From JANYCO01 sp031416415 (GTDB lineage: Bacteria; Bacteroidota; Bacteroidia; Cytophagales; Cytophagaceae): 64,000 bases of DNA. How positions within the stretch are numbered: position 1 is the first letter of the stretch; every line of letters begins with the position of its first letter. Below, one piece after another: positions 43,643 through 53,041 of this stretch. Below the pieces are notes generated by a model. That model saw nothing but the letters and a program-made list of their open reading frames with translations. It was not told the DNA's origin and searched no databases. Made by a program: the position numbers and the translations under genes. The stretch covers positions 1 to 64,000 of the forward strand of contig JANOTP010000284.1 in assembly GCA_031416415.1 (NCBI GenBank). Direction: 5' to 3'.

Positions 43643-44089
43643 ATGGGAAAGGAGGACAATAGTTTTACACTTAAAAGAACGTACAAGGCTCCTATACAAT
43701 TGGTATGGGAAGCGATCACAGACAAAGAACGTTTAAAAGAATGGTACTTTGATTTCGGTAAAGAATGGAATTTAGCTGTTGGCTATAAATTTGAATGGTC
43801 TGCAGGTCCACCTGATGGTGAGAAGTGGCTGCACAGAGGCGAAATATTTGAAGTTGTAAAAAATAAAAAACTTTCACACACTTGGGAATATCCCGGATAT
43901 TCAGGTAGTTCTGTTCTTACCTGGGAATTAGTTAAGTTAGATGAGTACAACACAGAGATTGTATTAACACACTTCTTTAAAATTCCTTTTGATCCTACTG
44001 TTGAAGCATTGCGTAAAGAAAATTTTGTAGAAGGTTGGAACCAACTATTGAATACTGGATTGGTAGAATATTTGGAGAAAATTAAATAA
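43643..44089 (+). CDS. SRPBCC (AHSA1-like) domain protein
   Basis: A 148-aa single-domain START-like protein: LKRTYKAPIQLVWEAITDKERLKEW at the N-terminus (residues 9-33), the central LSHTWEYPGYSGSSVLTWEL and the C-terminal helix VEALRKENFVEGWNQLLNTG. It is a homologue, not a copy, of the SRPBCC half of the preceding protein. It begins 4 bases after that gene. A hydrophobic ligand cavity is expected from the fold; the ligand is unknown. Confidence 0.92.
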   Translation: MGKEDNSFTLKRTYKAPIQLVWEAITDKERLKEWYFDFGKEWNLAVGYKFEWSAGPPDGEKWLHRGEIFEVVKNKKLSHTWEYPGYSGSSVLTWELVKLDEYNTEIVLTHFFKIPFDPTVEALRKENFVEGWNQLLNTGLVEYLEKIK

Positions 44090-44114
44090 ACAATAAACCC
44101 TAATTAATACTAAA

Positions 44115-44492
44115 ATGAAATCAACAAAAATTATCTTTTGGGCAACTACTAGTGTCCTCGTTTTATTTCAAGGCTTTATGCCAATTTTTACCTATAAAAT
44201 GCCTGAAGCTGCTGCGGGAATGCGTGTTCTGGGATATCCCGCTTATTTTGATTTGATGCTAGCCATCTTTAAATTAATTGGCGGAATTGCATTGATCGTT
44301 CCTCAAGTGCCAGCAAGAATTAAAGAATGGGCTTATGCCGGTTTTGGACTTGATTTTATCGCAGCCTTTGTAAGTATTGCAGCAGTAATGGGTTTCAACT
44401 CAGGACTATTATTTCCAACAATAGCTTCTTTGTTTTTAGTAGTTTCCTATTGGAGCTATCATAAATTAAAAGATACAAAAGTTATTATTTAG
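44115..44492 (+). CDS. DoxX family membrane protein
   Basis: A 125-aa protein with four predicted membrane helices. DoxX-like features are the N-terminal TKIIFWATTSVLVLFQGF, the LGYPAYFDLMLAIFKLIGGIAL segment (about 38-59) and the LKEWAYAGFGLDFIAAF-type third helix. It is the last gene of the arsR operon, 25 bases after the SRPBCC gene. Combinations of ArsR, SRPBCC and DoxX are frequent in Bacteroidota; a redox or solvent-stress role is suggested for some DoxX proteins but is unproved here. Confidence 0.9.
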   Translation: MKSTKIIFWATTSVLVLFQGFMPIFTYKMPEAAAGMRVLGYPAYFDLMLAIFKLIGGIALIVPQVPARIKEWAYAGFGLDFIAAFVSIAAVMGFNSGLLFPTIASLFLVVSYWSYHKLKDTKVII

Positions 44493-44510
44493 TGCGCTTG
44501 AAGTATGACA

Positions 44511-44565
44511 AAATGTTCAGGAAGTAGAGTGGTAAAAATACCATCTAGTTACTTCTTGAACATTT
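44511..44565 (+). terminator. Hairpin after the doxX gene
   Basis: AAATGTTCA.GAAGTA...GGTA pairs with TACC....TACTTC.TGAACATTT, a long interrupted stem 18 bases after the doxX stop. The tail (TCTACGTATAA) is poor in T. It probably ends the arsR operon. Confidence 0.5.
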
Positions 44566-44637
44566 CTACGTATAAAATGAATTTTTGATTTTACTTAATG
44601 ATTAGTGTTTCATCAAGCATTAAACTAATAACTAACA

Positions 44638-45783
44638 TTACCGACTCTTATAGCCAGCTCCTCGTTCTTCGGGTATAAAGCTAAGTTCTTGAAATAGGGT
44701 AGGAGAGCCATGCAACCATTTTTTGTTTTCTATTGTCTTAAGCCACATTGTTTTTATTTCATAGTTCGCTTCTACTCTAGTATCTCCCCAATAACCTTCT
44801 TTGTATGGAGCGCCCCACATAGGTTGTGCATCCCAATTGGCATTGATGTACGCTACAGATTTTATTACGTCTTTGTTTTTTTCTATGTAGTTAAAAAAAG
44901 GAACAAACCATTCATTCCAAATTTCTGCGGCTGTTTTCTTTTTAGTTCCCGCTCCTGAAGGTCCGTCTAAAATTCCGACAATATTTCTTTTTGTTAAATT
45001 TGCAATATCATACCCCTGAGGTGCCGACTCACTTACCATTACAGGTTTGTTATGGGCTCTGGCGAAGTTTAAAAGTTCGTCAGTTAATTCTGTTTGTTTT
45101 GCAGAAGAAAGAAACCAAGAATAGCCTACCCAATCTACGTATTCATCGCCAGGATACCAGTCATTAATATCTTCATGTTTTCCTTCAATGATATCGTCTA
45201 CAGGAGATGTACAAGCTTGCCATACTAGTGCACAGTTTTTCACTTGAAGAGAATCAAAAATATTTGAGATGCGTTGAAATGCTTTTTTATAATCTGTTGG
45301 ATCGTAGTGATTCCAATTTCCATCAAACTCATAGCCAATACGAAGGAATACTGGGCGATTTATATCTTTGATCCATTTACCAATAATTTTGATCTGTATA
45401 TCAAGTTTCCCCTCTGCTACATTCTTTTCTTGGTTTACCATATACAATCCAATTGCAAGCGTTGATTGTGTATAAGCAGGATTGGCAACAATGCACTGTG
45501 CACAGATGTCGCCTGAGCCGTAGTTGGTTTTCGAACTCAATCCCCCAAGAGAAGGTAAACTTGTATACGTAGTAACCCCCCCAGGTTTTATGGATATGTT
45601 ATTTGTGTAGCCATTGTTATTAGGCGTTTCAAAACCACCTATAGCACCCATGTCTTGCCCTATGATTAAAAGTACTTTTCCTAAAGCAGGTTCGAATAGA
45701 GCTTTTTGTTGTGCATAGATGTCATTATTAGAGCATGATAGTAGTAGGACGCATATAAAGAATATTCGGTGTGGTAGTTTCAT
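44638..45783 (-). CDS. GH26-like glycoside hydrolase lipoprotein (beta-mannanase family)
   Basis: A 381-aa exported protein. The N-terminus has a lipobox-like LLSC with Cys17; a signal peptidase I site after YAQ is the alternative. GH26 features: FLRIGYEFDGNWNHYDP with Glu152 as probable acid/base, the WYPGDEYVDWVGYSWF segment (209-224) and KPVMVSESAPQGYD with Glu252 as probable nucleophile, spaced 100 residues apart as in GH26 enzymes. GH26 members cleave beta-1,4-mannans or beta-1,3/1,4-glucans; the substrate is not decidable here. There is no polysaccharide-utilisation (SusC/D) pair around it. It is monocistronic. Confidence 0.85.
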   Translation of the reverse strand: MKLPHRIFFICVLLLSCSNNDIYAQQKALFEPALGKVLLIIGQDMGAIGGFETPNNNGYTNNISIKPGGVTTYTSLPSLGGLSSKTNYGSGDICAQCIVANPAYTQSTLAIGLYMVNQEKNVAEGKLDIQIKIIGKWIKDINRPVFLRIGYEFDGNWNHYDPTDYKKAFQRISNIFDSLQVKNCALVWQACTSPVDDIIEGKHEDINDWYPGDEYVDWVGYSWFLSSAKQTELTDELLNFARAHNKPVMVSESAPQGYDIANLTKRNIVGILDGPSGAGTKKKTAAEIWNEWFVPFFNYIEKNKDVIKSVAYINANWDAQPMWGAPYKEGYWGDTRVEANYEIKTMWLKTIENKKWLHGSPTLFQELSFIPEERGAGYKSR

Positions 45784-45992
45784 GTTAGAAGTAGTTTACA
45801 AAGCTTATTTTTCAAAATCACTAAGTTTAAATAGTTATTTAATGAATTTAGCTATTAATGGCGAAAGAGAAAAGAAAGTAAGTGTAAAAAATACAAAAAC
45901 TTTAAAATGTTTTTAAAAAAAATATTTTTTTGACCTAATTATTGAATATAATTATCTGTTAATAAAGTATTTATATGTAATAAAGGGATAAA

Positions 45993-46757
45993 TTATATTT
46001 TCACACATTGCCCATCATAAGCAATACGAACATTCGAAGGCAAAGATCCTTCCACATGTCCATGTTTTCCCATTTGATGACTTAGGTGTGTTAAAAATGC
46101 TTTTTCAGGCTGTATTTTTTCTATGATCTCAAGAGCTTGTTGTAGCGAAAAATGTGAAATATGTTCTGTTTTTCTAAGTGCATTCAGAACTAGTACTTTT
46201 GTCCCCTTTATTTTAGAAAGTTCTTCGTCCGAAATAAAATTTGCGTCTGTTATATAGGTGAAGTCTTGAATACGAAAACCAAACACAGGAAGTTTGTAAT
46301 GCATTACTTCAATTGGTGTAATTTTAATTCCTTCAACATCAAACGGTGTATTTTCAATTTCATTAAGATCTATCAGTGGAACTCCTGGATATTTATTTTC
46401 AGTAAAGGCGTAAGAAAATTCTTTTTTGAGTGTCTCTAATACTCGTTTGTGTCCATACACTTGCATACTTTTTGCACCTTCTTTGTAATTGAAACCTCGC
46501 ACATCGTCAAGACCAGCAGTATGGTCTTTGTGTTCATGGGTAAAAATAAGTGCATCTAGAGAAGTTATTCTTTCACGAAGAATTTGTTGGCGGAAATCTG
46601 GGCCTGAATCAAAAACAAAACTTTTCCCATCAACGTTAATATGTAGAGAAGTACGCAATCTTTTATCTCTAAAATCAAGAGAGGTGCATACTTCGCAAAC
46701 GCAACCAAATACAGGGATTCCCTGTGAAGTCCCTGTTCCTAAAAATGTTACAATCAA
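45993..46757 (-). CDS. PhnP-like metallo-beta-lactamase fold phosphodiesterase
   Basis: A 254-aa MBL-fold hydrolase: HxHxDH as THEHKDH (H74, H76, D78, H79), GTGTSQGIPVFGCVCEVC at the N-terminus with C19, C21 and C24 in the spacing of the structural zinc site of PhnP, and the C-terminal LTHLSHQMGKHGHVEG. PhnP hydrolyses 5-phosphoribosyl 1,2-cyclic phosphate and other cyclic phosphates; relatives in Bacteroidota lack phn genes, as here, so the true substrate may differ. The start is TTG, supported by family alignment (I-V-T-F-L-G-T-G-T-S) and by the TTGA overlap with the stop of the upstream gene. It is the last gene of the phosphorelay operon. Confidence 0.88.
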   Translation of the reverse strand: MIVTFLGTGTSQGIPVFGCVCEVCTSLDFRDKRLRTSLHINVDGKSFVFDSGPDFRQQILRERITSLDALIFTHEHKDHTAGLDDVRGFNYKEGAKSMQVYGHKRVLETLKKEFSYAFTENKYPGVPLIDLNEIENTPFDVEGIKITPIEVMHYKLPVFGFRIQDFTYITDANFISDEELSKIKGTKVLVLNALRKTEHISHFSLQQALEIIEKIQPEKAFLTHLSHQMGKHGHVEGSLPSNVRIAYDGQCVKI

Positions 46758-47029
46758 AGCGTAAGCTCGGTTTGGGTAAGTTCCAGATAGAGTTTTCTGT
46801 TTTTCTCTTTTAGTGACTCAGGATTTATTTCTATCTGACGTAATATTTCAATCAGTGCATTTATTTTTCCTTCAACAGTAAAATACTTGTTGACAACCGC
46901 CACATTGTTTTCTTTTAAAATACAATATCCTGCATGAAAACTTCCTTTTTCATATCTCAAAATATAAGAAGATTCAGCAAAGATGTCTTCAAGTTTATTC
47001 AGAAATTGTTGTGTGTATTTGATCTGCAT
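46754..47029 (-). CDS. Conserved-looking hypothetical protein, 91 aa
   Basis: A small soluble protein: YTQQFLNKLEDIFAESSYILRYEKG, then FHAGYCILKENNVAVVNKYF and a helical C-terminus (ALIEILRQIEINPESLKEKN). I cannot name its family with confidence. It is embedded between the response regulator gene (18-base gap) and the MBL gene (4-base overlap), which indicates co-expression and probably functional coupling with the metallohydrolase. No signal peptide or membrane segment is present. Confidence 0.78.
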   Translation of the reverse strand: MQIKYTQQFLNKLEDIFAESSYILRYEKGSFHAGYCILKENNVAVVNKYFTVEGKINALIEILRQIEINPESLKEKNRKLYLELTQTELTL

Positions 47030-47047
47030 AATTGAAATAGCTACTAC

Positions 47048-47422
47048 TTATTTTGTTTCAGTCAATCGTTTTACGGTATCAACAAGTTTGTCGAAATCCA
47101 ATGGTTTGGCAAGAAAATCGTTAAAACCTGCGCTAGAAAAATCTTCTTCAGAATAATTTTTTGCATTACCAGTAATCGCAACAACGGGTATCATTGATTT
47201 TGTCTTGTCTGTCATGGAACGAATTTCTCTGATGCAAGCCATACCATCCATCTGAGGCATATTGATGTCCATAAGAATAAGATCAAATGATTCAGTTTCC
47301 ATTGATTTCAAAACTTCTTTACCATTTTTAACACTCTTAATGTCGAAATTTTGAAATTGAAGTATTTTTTTAGTTAGGTTTTGTATCACTGAGCTGTCCT
47401 CAGCCACTAAAACTTTTTTCAT
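47048..47422 (-). CDS. Single-domain response regulator
   Basis: A 124-aa stand-alone receiver (CheY/Spo0F-like) with no output domain: acidic pocket AEDS (residues 7-10), phosphoacceptor D52 in LILMDINMPQMDG, Thr in VVAITGNA and Lys in FLAKPLD. Its start overlaps the 3' end of the hybrid kinase gene by 23 bases, so it is translationally linked. It probably receives phosphoryl groups from the HPt domain of that kinase or acts as a phosphate sink. It could alternatively signal by protein-protein contact. Confidence 0.94.
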   Translation of the reverse strand: MKKVLVAEDSSVIQNLTKKILQFQNFDIKSVKNGKEVLKSMETESFDLILMDINMPQMDGMACIREIRSMTDKTKSMIPVVAITGNAKNYSEEDFSSAGFNDFLAKPLDFDKLVDTVKRLTETK

Positions 47423-50400
47423 AAGTCAGGTTATTTAGTATTGGGTAGTAATAGGTTTTAAATTGATTAAATGCTTCGTACAAAACATTAATATCTTCTG
47501 TAATATGTTCAAAATTACTTTGTTTAATATTACCCTCAATCAACTTTGCTTGTGATTCCATTTTGTTTATTCCCAACGTTCCTGCAGTACCTTTGATGGT
47601 ATGCATATGGGATTGAATATTTTTAAAATCACCGAAACTAAACATGTTTTTACATTCATCCAGTTGAGTAGTCGTTTCTACTTCAAATTCTTTATAAATG
47701 TTTATAAGGGTTTCTTTGTCTACAAAACCCATCATACTTTTTAATACTTCTTCACTTATGATGGAATTTCGCTGAATTACAGTCTGATCCTTATTAGTAC
47801 TAATGTAGCCACTTTTCTCATTTAAATTCAGCTTTTCAGCTATCTTATTTATCAACACATCTGATTTTATGGGTTTTGCGATATAATCATCCATGCCCGC
47901 AGCTAGAAATTTTTCACGATCTTCTTCCATTGCATAGGCTGTCATGGCAATTATAGGAGGGAGGTCAACAATTCCTAGTTTCTTAATTTCTCGTGTTGCA
48001 GTAGTACCATCCATTTGTGGCATTTGAATGTCCATTAGAATCAAGTCGTATAGATTGTTTTTTACTTTTTCAATCGCCTCAAGCCCATTACTGGCAGTCT
48101 CTACGATACATCCAGCCTTCTTTAATATTTCAGTAGCGACCATTTGATTTACGTGGTTGTCGTCTACTACTAATATTTTTGGAGTTGAATCTTTAAAACG
48201 ATCGGTTATTGGAATTGTTTCTTCTGTATTATTTTTTTCTTCTGTTCCTCTTTTGCTTTCTTGTGCCTCAAACGTAAACCAAAAGGTACTTCCTTCATTA
48301 ACGGTAGTGCGAACACCAATGTCACCGTTCATCATTTTACAAAGTTCTTTAGAAATAGCTAAGCCAAGCCCTGTGCCAGCGTATGATTTGGTAGAAGAAT
48401 TATCTACTTGACTAAAATAATTAAAGAGCTTTTGAAGATTATCTTCAGAAATTCCAATACCTGTATCAGAAATTTCTACCCTTATCTTATTAACATTTTC
48501 TTTTTTATTTTCTAACGTAACGTTGATGGATACACTACCTTTTTCTGTAAATTTTATTGAATTAGAAGTTAGATTAGACAGTATTTGCAGTAACCTAGTT
48601 TCGTCGGCCAATAGATATTTCGGCACGTTACTAGCTATAGAATAATAAAGCTCCATGCCTTTTAAATGTGCCTGTTGATAGAAAAGAGAATGTAGTTTTT
48701 CTACTGTACTCTCCAGACTAATTGAAGTGAGTCGCAATTGCATTTTACCCGCCTCCATTTTAGAAAGATCCAAAATATCGTTGAGAATTCTTAATAGTGT
48801 TTCAGAAGACTTCTTTATTGTTAGGACATATTTGTGTTGTTCTTTGTTTAAGGGACTTTCAATCAATAAATCGATCATCCCTATTACGCCATTCATAGGA
48901 GTCCTTATTTCGTGACTCATATTGGCGAGAAAACTTTCTTTTACTTTAAGTGATTTTTCAGCAATTTCTTTCGCCTTTAATAATTGTTCTGTAGCTTTCT
49001 TTAAAAAAGTAATATCACGGGCTACTCCTTCAATAGCAACAGGTTTTCGATCTTTATTGTAAATGAAACGAATATTGGAAATGGCTTGGATAACTGATCC
49101 ATCGTTAAGTAAGAGTTTACTTTCGTAATTTTTTATAGAACCATGCATCAACAAACGTCTGATAATATTAAAATGTTTGTCTGTCCCTACGTAAAAATCT
49201 GTAATATTTTTACCAATAACTTCTTCTAGTGTAAATCCACTAATGTCGCATCCTGAAGGACTCATCATGGTAATTTTACCATAGATATCCGTTCTGTAAT
49301 AAATATCTTGAAAGGATTCAAAAATATTTCTAAATTTTTCTTCACTTTCTTGAAGCGATAAGTCCGATTGTTTTTTCTCAGTTATATCATGAGAAATACC
49401 TGAAACTTCTTCAATTCTTCCATCGGGTAAGAAAATAGGATTTAGATAAGTCTCTCTCCATATTTCTTTCCCATTTTTTTTGCTACCTCTGGTTTCGTAA
49501 TGTTGTGCTTTACCTTCAAAGGCTTCTTTATAATAATGATTTACTGAATCGTGATAATCATTATCAGAAAGCATTAAAATCTTAGGGTTTTCTGTTGTGA
49601 AATCTTGTTCAGGATAAATATGATATTTATTATAAATTGCTTCTGCGTAATTGTGGTTAAAAGAGGTAAGTCCTCTTGAGCGGTTTACTGACCATATCAA
49701 GTGCGAACTACTTTCAAAAATTGCATTAAGACGAGCGGTTTGAGCGATGATTTTCTCTTCGTTTCTTTTTCGTTCAATTACTAATGCAATTTGACCCGAG
49801 ATAAAATCCAGTAACTCTAAATGTCTCTTTTTATATTTATTTCTATCACTATGGCTTTTTACGGCAATAACTCCGATTGTTCTATTCTCAAGCTTTAAAG
49901 GTACCCCTAACCAAATTTTAGGCGCAGGTCCTAGGAGCTCAACCGTTTTTTCTTTTGCCAACAATAAAATATCTTCTTCATACAGGAAGGTAGGGTTTTC
50001 GCTAAACAGAGAGTATTCGGTTAACGCTTTCGATATTGGTCTAGAGAAAGTGGTATTCTTTTCGCCTTGTATTTCGTCAACATAATAAGGGAAATTTAGC
50101 ATGTTTTTATCCTTATCGTACAGCGCTACATGGAAGTTATTCACCGCTATCAATTCTTTTAATTCCATGTGAATATTATAGAGCAATTCCTCAAGATTAT
50201 CAGACTCAATAGCAAGAGTAGAAATTTTGTAATAAAGTTTTTGAGCTCTTTCCGAACGCATATGTTCAGTATTGTCATGAAAAATTGCTCTGAAAACGAT
50301 CGGTATATCTTTGTCGTAGCGAACGTTTACACTGGCTATTACATTTATATTTCTTCCTGTTTTAGTAGTTAAAACGGTTTCGAATTTATCGTCTTTTTTA

Positions 50401-51122
50401 CCTTCTAGAATATTGTTTAAGTGATCTAACGTATCTTCCAGATGGTCGGGGTGGATGATATCTCTGAAATAAAGTTGAGGAATTTCTTCATCCGTATATT
50501 GAAAAATTTCTCTCCAGGCTTTGTTGACTAATTGTATATTGCCATTCAATGAAAAAAGTTGAATCAAGTCATTCGCATTTTCAAAAAGATCTTTAAGGCG
50601 TTCATCTCCTTCTTTAAGCGCTTTTATTTTTTTCTTTTTTTCAGTAATGTCTTCGCCAATAAGTGTTGTGCCCGCAATATTTCCTTGGGAGTTGTTTTGG
50701 TAAACAATATTAAATCTTAGACTTTTTATGGTTCCATCTGAGGTTCTGATCTTCCTTTTAATTCTATTGATCAAGTTACCCTGCTGGATAAGTTCTTGGA
50801 GTTCTCTATTGTCTTCTTCTACTTCTTCATCTATAGAAAGAAGTGTCCGCCAATCTTTACCTATTATTTCTTCTTTTTCCCAACCCGTAAATTCGAGAAA
50901 GGTATCGTTACAAAAAGTGATTTTATCTTCTTCGTTAATAGAAATGGCAAAGGCTCCAATTTGACCTAAAGCCTGCTGAAGTCTTTTTCCAGATTCTTGA
51001 AGAATAAGATCTTTCGTTCGTTGCTGATTTTCTAGGTCTTCAACTTTCAGTTTAAGAAAATTGATTTCATCCAGATAGTGTTGTTGGTGATTATTATTTT
51101 CTGGGTTCACTTGCTTCTTCAC
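47400..51122 (-). CDS. Hybrid sensor histidine kinase with PAS, GAF, receiver and HPt domains
   Basis: A 1240-aa soluble multi-domain kinase without membrane helices. Domain order: N-terminal coiled coil (15-50), PAS (about 45-160), PAS (170-290), GAF (300-450), PAS (460-585), PAS (595-710), HisKA with NMSHEIRTPMNG (His737), HATPase (about 840-955; NSIKF, DTGIGIS, GTGLGLAISKE), receiver with LMDIQMPQMDG (Asp1031), and C-terminal HPt with HTIKGTAGTLG (His1174). This gives a full His-Asp-His relay in one chain. The start is GTG: an in-frame stop lies four codons upstream and no ATG occurs early. It heads an overlapping operon with the response regulator, the 91-aa protein and the metallohydrolase. 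Cytosolic small-molecule or redox sensing through GAF/PAS is inferred. Confidence 0.94.
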   Translation of the reverse strand: MKKQVNPENNNHQQHYLDEINFLKLKVEDLENQQRTKDLILQESGKRLQQALGQIGAFAISINEEDKITFCNDTFLEFTGWEKEEIIGKDWRTLLSIDEEVEEDNRELQELIQQGNLINRIKRKIRTSDGTIKSLRFNIVYQNNSQGNIAGTTLIGEDITEKKKKIKALKEGDERLKDLFENANDLIQLFSLNGNIQLVNKAWREIFQYTDEEIPQLYFRDIIHPDHLEDTLDHLNNILEGKKDDKFETVLTTKTGRNINVIASVNVRYDKDIPIVFRAIFHDNTEHMRSERAQKLYYKISTLAIESDNLEELLYNIHMELKELIAVNNFHVALYDKDKNMLNFPYYVDEIQGEKNTTFSRPISKALTEYSLFSENPTFLYEEDILLLAKEKTVELLGPAPKIWLGVPLKLENRTIGVIAVKSHSDRNKYKKRHLELLDFISGQIALVIERKRNEEKIIAQTARLNAIFESSSHLIWSVNRSRGLTSFNHNYAEAIYNKYHIYPEQDFTTENPKILMLSDNDYHDSVNHYYKEAFEGKAQHYETRGSKKNGKEIWRETYLNPIFLPDGRIEEVSGISHDITEKKQSDLSLQESEEKFRNIFESFQDIYYRTDIYGKITMMSPSGCDISGFTLEEVIGKNITDFYVGTDKHFNIIRRLLMHGSIKNYESKLLLNDGSVIQAISNIRFIYNKDRKPVAIEGVARDITFLKKATEQLLKAKEIAEKSLKVKESFLANMSHEIRTPMNGVIGMIDLLIESPLNKEQHKYVLTIKKSSETLLRILNDILDLSKMEAGKMQLRLTSISLESTVEKLHSLFYQQAHLKGMELYYSIASNVPKYLLADETRLLQILSNLTSNSIKFTEKGSVSINVTLENKKENVNKIRVEISDTGIGISEDNLQKLFNYFSQVDNSSTKSYAGTGLGLAISKELCKMMNGDIGVRTTVNEGSTFWFTFEAQESKRGTEEKNNTEETIPITDRFKDSTPKILVVDDNHVNQMVATEILKKAGCIVETASNGLEAIEKVKNNLYDLILMDIQMPQMDGTTATREIKKLGIVDLPPIIAMTAYAMEEDREKFLAAGMDDYIAKPIKSDVLINKIAEKLNLNEKSGYISTNKDQTVIQRNSIISEEVLKSMMGFVDKETLINIYKEFEVETTTQLDECKNMFSFGDFKNIQSHMHTIKGTAGTLGINKMESQAKLIEGNIKQSNFEHITEDINVLYEAFNQFKTYYYPILNNLTYEKSFSG

Positions 51123-51136
51123 TTTACGTATCTAAA

Positions 51137-51167
51137 CAAATATAATCAATAAAAGAGGCATTATCAA
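51137..51167 (-). promoter_or_regulatory. Promoter of the hybrid kinase operon
   Basis: On the minus strand TTG (51165-51167, preceded by C), a 20-base spacer and TATATTTG (51137-51144) match the Bacteroidota promoter form. The expected start is about 10 bases before the GTG, giving a very short leader. Confidence 0.55.
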
Positions 51168-51341
51168 GAGAATAGATGGAAGAAATGTATGGGAATTAAA
51201 GTCAAAAAACGGCTAATTATACTCTATAAATGTTATAGATTTCGAGGTTAAATCAAATACTTTTCCTGAATTATACAATTACATTTGCTACACAATCGTT
51301 TTTGACTTAAATTTAGCATTATTTGTTACCTAAATTACTCA

Positions 51342-51737
51342 ATGCAAGTACCCCATCTAATAGATCTTCAAAAAATAGGAGAAGAGGAAATAGGATATAT
51401 TTCCGTAGCACAAGCTTTTTCGAATGTTCCGTTTGAAATTAAACGAGTTTACTGGACATACAATACTCCTGATTCTGTTGAAAGAGGAAATCATGCACAT
51501 AAAAATTCACTTCAATTGCTAGTATGTTTGTCTGGTAAAATGAAAGTAAGTCTTGAAAGCAGAGAAGGTAAAATTTATGAATTTATTTTAGATGATCCCA
51601 ATAAAGGATTATTTATGCCTCATTACTATTGGAGAAAACTTAAATTTTACAATAAAAGTATTAGCATCTGTTTGTCATCTCTGGATTTTGATGAAGATGA
51701 TTATATAAGAGATTATCAAAATTTTTTAAATTCTTAA
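51342..51737 (+). CDS. FdtA/QdtA-like cupin (dTDP-4-oxo-6-deoxyglucose ketoisomerase family)
   Basis: A 131-aa single-domain cupin of the WxcM-like C-terminal/FdtA family. Landmarks: FEIKRVYWTYNTPD (31-44), RGNHAHKNSLQLLVCLSG (48-65) with the conserved HAH, and GLFMPHYYWRKLKFYN (89-104) near the second conserved His. FdtA and QdtA isomerise dTDP-4-keto-6-deoxyglucose to the 3-keto sugar on the way to acetamido-trideoxy sugars in O-antigen or S-layer glycans. The usual partner aminotransferase and acetyltransferase (FdtB/FdtC) and rmlAB are absent, so either they lie elsewhere or the function has shifted. Confidence 0.85.
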   Translation: MQVPHLIDLQKIGEEEIGYISVAQAFSNVPFEIKRVYWTYNTPDSVERGNHAHKNSLQLLVCLSGKMKVSLESREGKIYEFILDDPNKGLFMPHYYWRKLKFYNKSISICLSSLDFDEDDYIRDYQNFLNS

Positions 51738-51812
51738 TTCTATAATTCAAGTTATATTCTAGGATTTTTGAAGATTGAAAATGAAGCAACTATTTATATT
51801 CGGTAACGGTAA

Positions 51813-52991
51813 ATGAAAGGTAAACCTTATGTGTTGTTTTTACCAAAATGGTATCCTTGTCGCAACGATCCATTGAACGGCATATTTGTAAAAAGACATG
51901 GTAAAGCAATTACAGAATATCTTGATGTTGTTATTTTGTATGTTATTGTCGACGCTCACCTTAAAAATACGCTGTACGAAAGGTTAGAGACGATAGAGGA
52001 TGGAATGTTAACGCTACGGTATTATTTTAAAAAAACTATCACTGGGTTTTCTGTATTTGATAAAATTATAAAATTATTTTTATATACTTGGTGCTCTATT
52101 CTAGGCTACAGAAGAGTTTGTCAAATTAAAGGAGGAAAGCCTTTGTTAACACATGTTCATGTTTTTTTAAGACCAGCCATCATCGCCTATTATATTAAAT
52201 GTTTGTATGGTGTTAAATTCATCGTTACGGAACATTGGACTGGTTATTTATCTGCCAGAAATGCCTATCATGGCGTAGTGAGAAAATTGGTTACTTCGTT
52301 TATTGCGAAAAGGGCTTCTGCCATAGTACCTGTATCTGAAGCATTGAAGAATGCGATGGAGAAACATGGCATTAAAAGTAATTACGTTATTGTTCCTAAT
52401 GTTGTAGATACGGATAAATTTGATCGTATAACTGTAATGAATAATAATGTTGCGAGAATACTTTTTGTAGGAAGTATTATAGACGAACATAAAAATGTTT
52501 CTGGAATGCTCAACGTAATGATGCAATTGCGAAAAAAAAGAACTGATTTTAAGTTTATAATTATTGGAACTGGTATAGATGAACAAAAGATACTAAATAC
52601 TATTGAATCTAATAATTTAAAAACATATGTTGAGTTTTTGGGCTATATCCCAAACAACGATCTTCCAGTTCATTATTCAAATGGAAGTTTTATGATTATG
52701 TTTAGTCAATTCGAAATTCAACCTACGGTTTTATTAGAAGCCATGTCTTGTGGATTGCCTGTTATAGCACCTGATGTTGGAGGGATTTCTGAAATTATAA
52801 ATAATAAAAATGGGTTTCTTATAAAACCCAATGATACTAAAGATCTTGAAGAGAAACTTAGTATGATGTTGGATAATTATAAAACTTATGATACCATTCA
52901 AATAAGAACTACTATTATAAATAGATTTTCTAATAAACAGGTTGGGAAGGCTTTTTATGATTTATATTCGGAAGTAAACAAAATAAAATAA
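51813..52991 (+). CDS. GT4-type glycosyltransferase
   Basis: A 392-aa GT-B fold transferase. The C-terminal nucleotide-sugar domain has ILFVGSIIDEHKNVSG, FIIIGTGIDEQKI, EFLGYIPNNDLPVHY and the EX7E motif in EIQPTVLLEAMSCGLPVIAP followed by DVGGISEII. The N-terminal domain has the FLPKWYPCRNDPLNGIFVKR start common in GT4 enzymes of surface-polysaccharide clusters. Donor and acceptor are unknown. It follows the fdtA-like gene by 75 bases and precedes the FemAB-like gene by 50. Confidence 0.9.
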   Translation: MKGKPYVLFLPKWYPCRNDPLNGIFVKRHGKAITEYLDVVILYVIVDAHLKNTLYERLETIEDGMLTLRYYFKKTITGFSVFDKIIKLFLYTWCSILGYRRVCQIKGGKPLLTHVHVFLRPAIIAYYIKCLYGVKFIVTEHWTGYLSARNAYHGVVRKLVTSFIAKRASAIVPVSEALKNAMEKHGIKSNYVIVPNVVDTDKFDRITVMNNNVARILFVGSIIDEHKNVSGMLNVMMQLRKKRTDFKFIIIGTGIDEQKILNTIESNNLKTYVEFLGYIPNNDLPVHYSNGSFMIMFSQFEIQPTVLLEAMSCGLPVIAPDVGGISEIINNKNGFLIKPNDTKDLEEKLSMMLDNYKTYDTIQIRTTIINRFSNKQVGKAFYDLYSEVNKIK

Positions 52992-53041
52992 AAACATCGT
53001 TACTAGTTGCAGTCTCGAAAGAATAGTGAACGAGTCAATTA

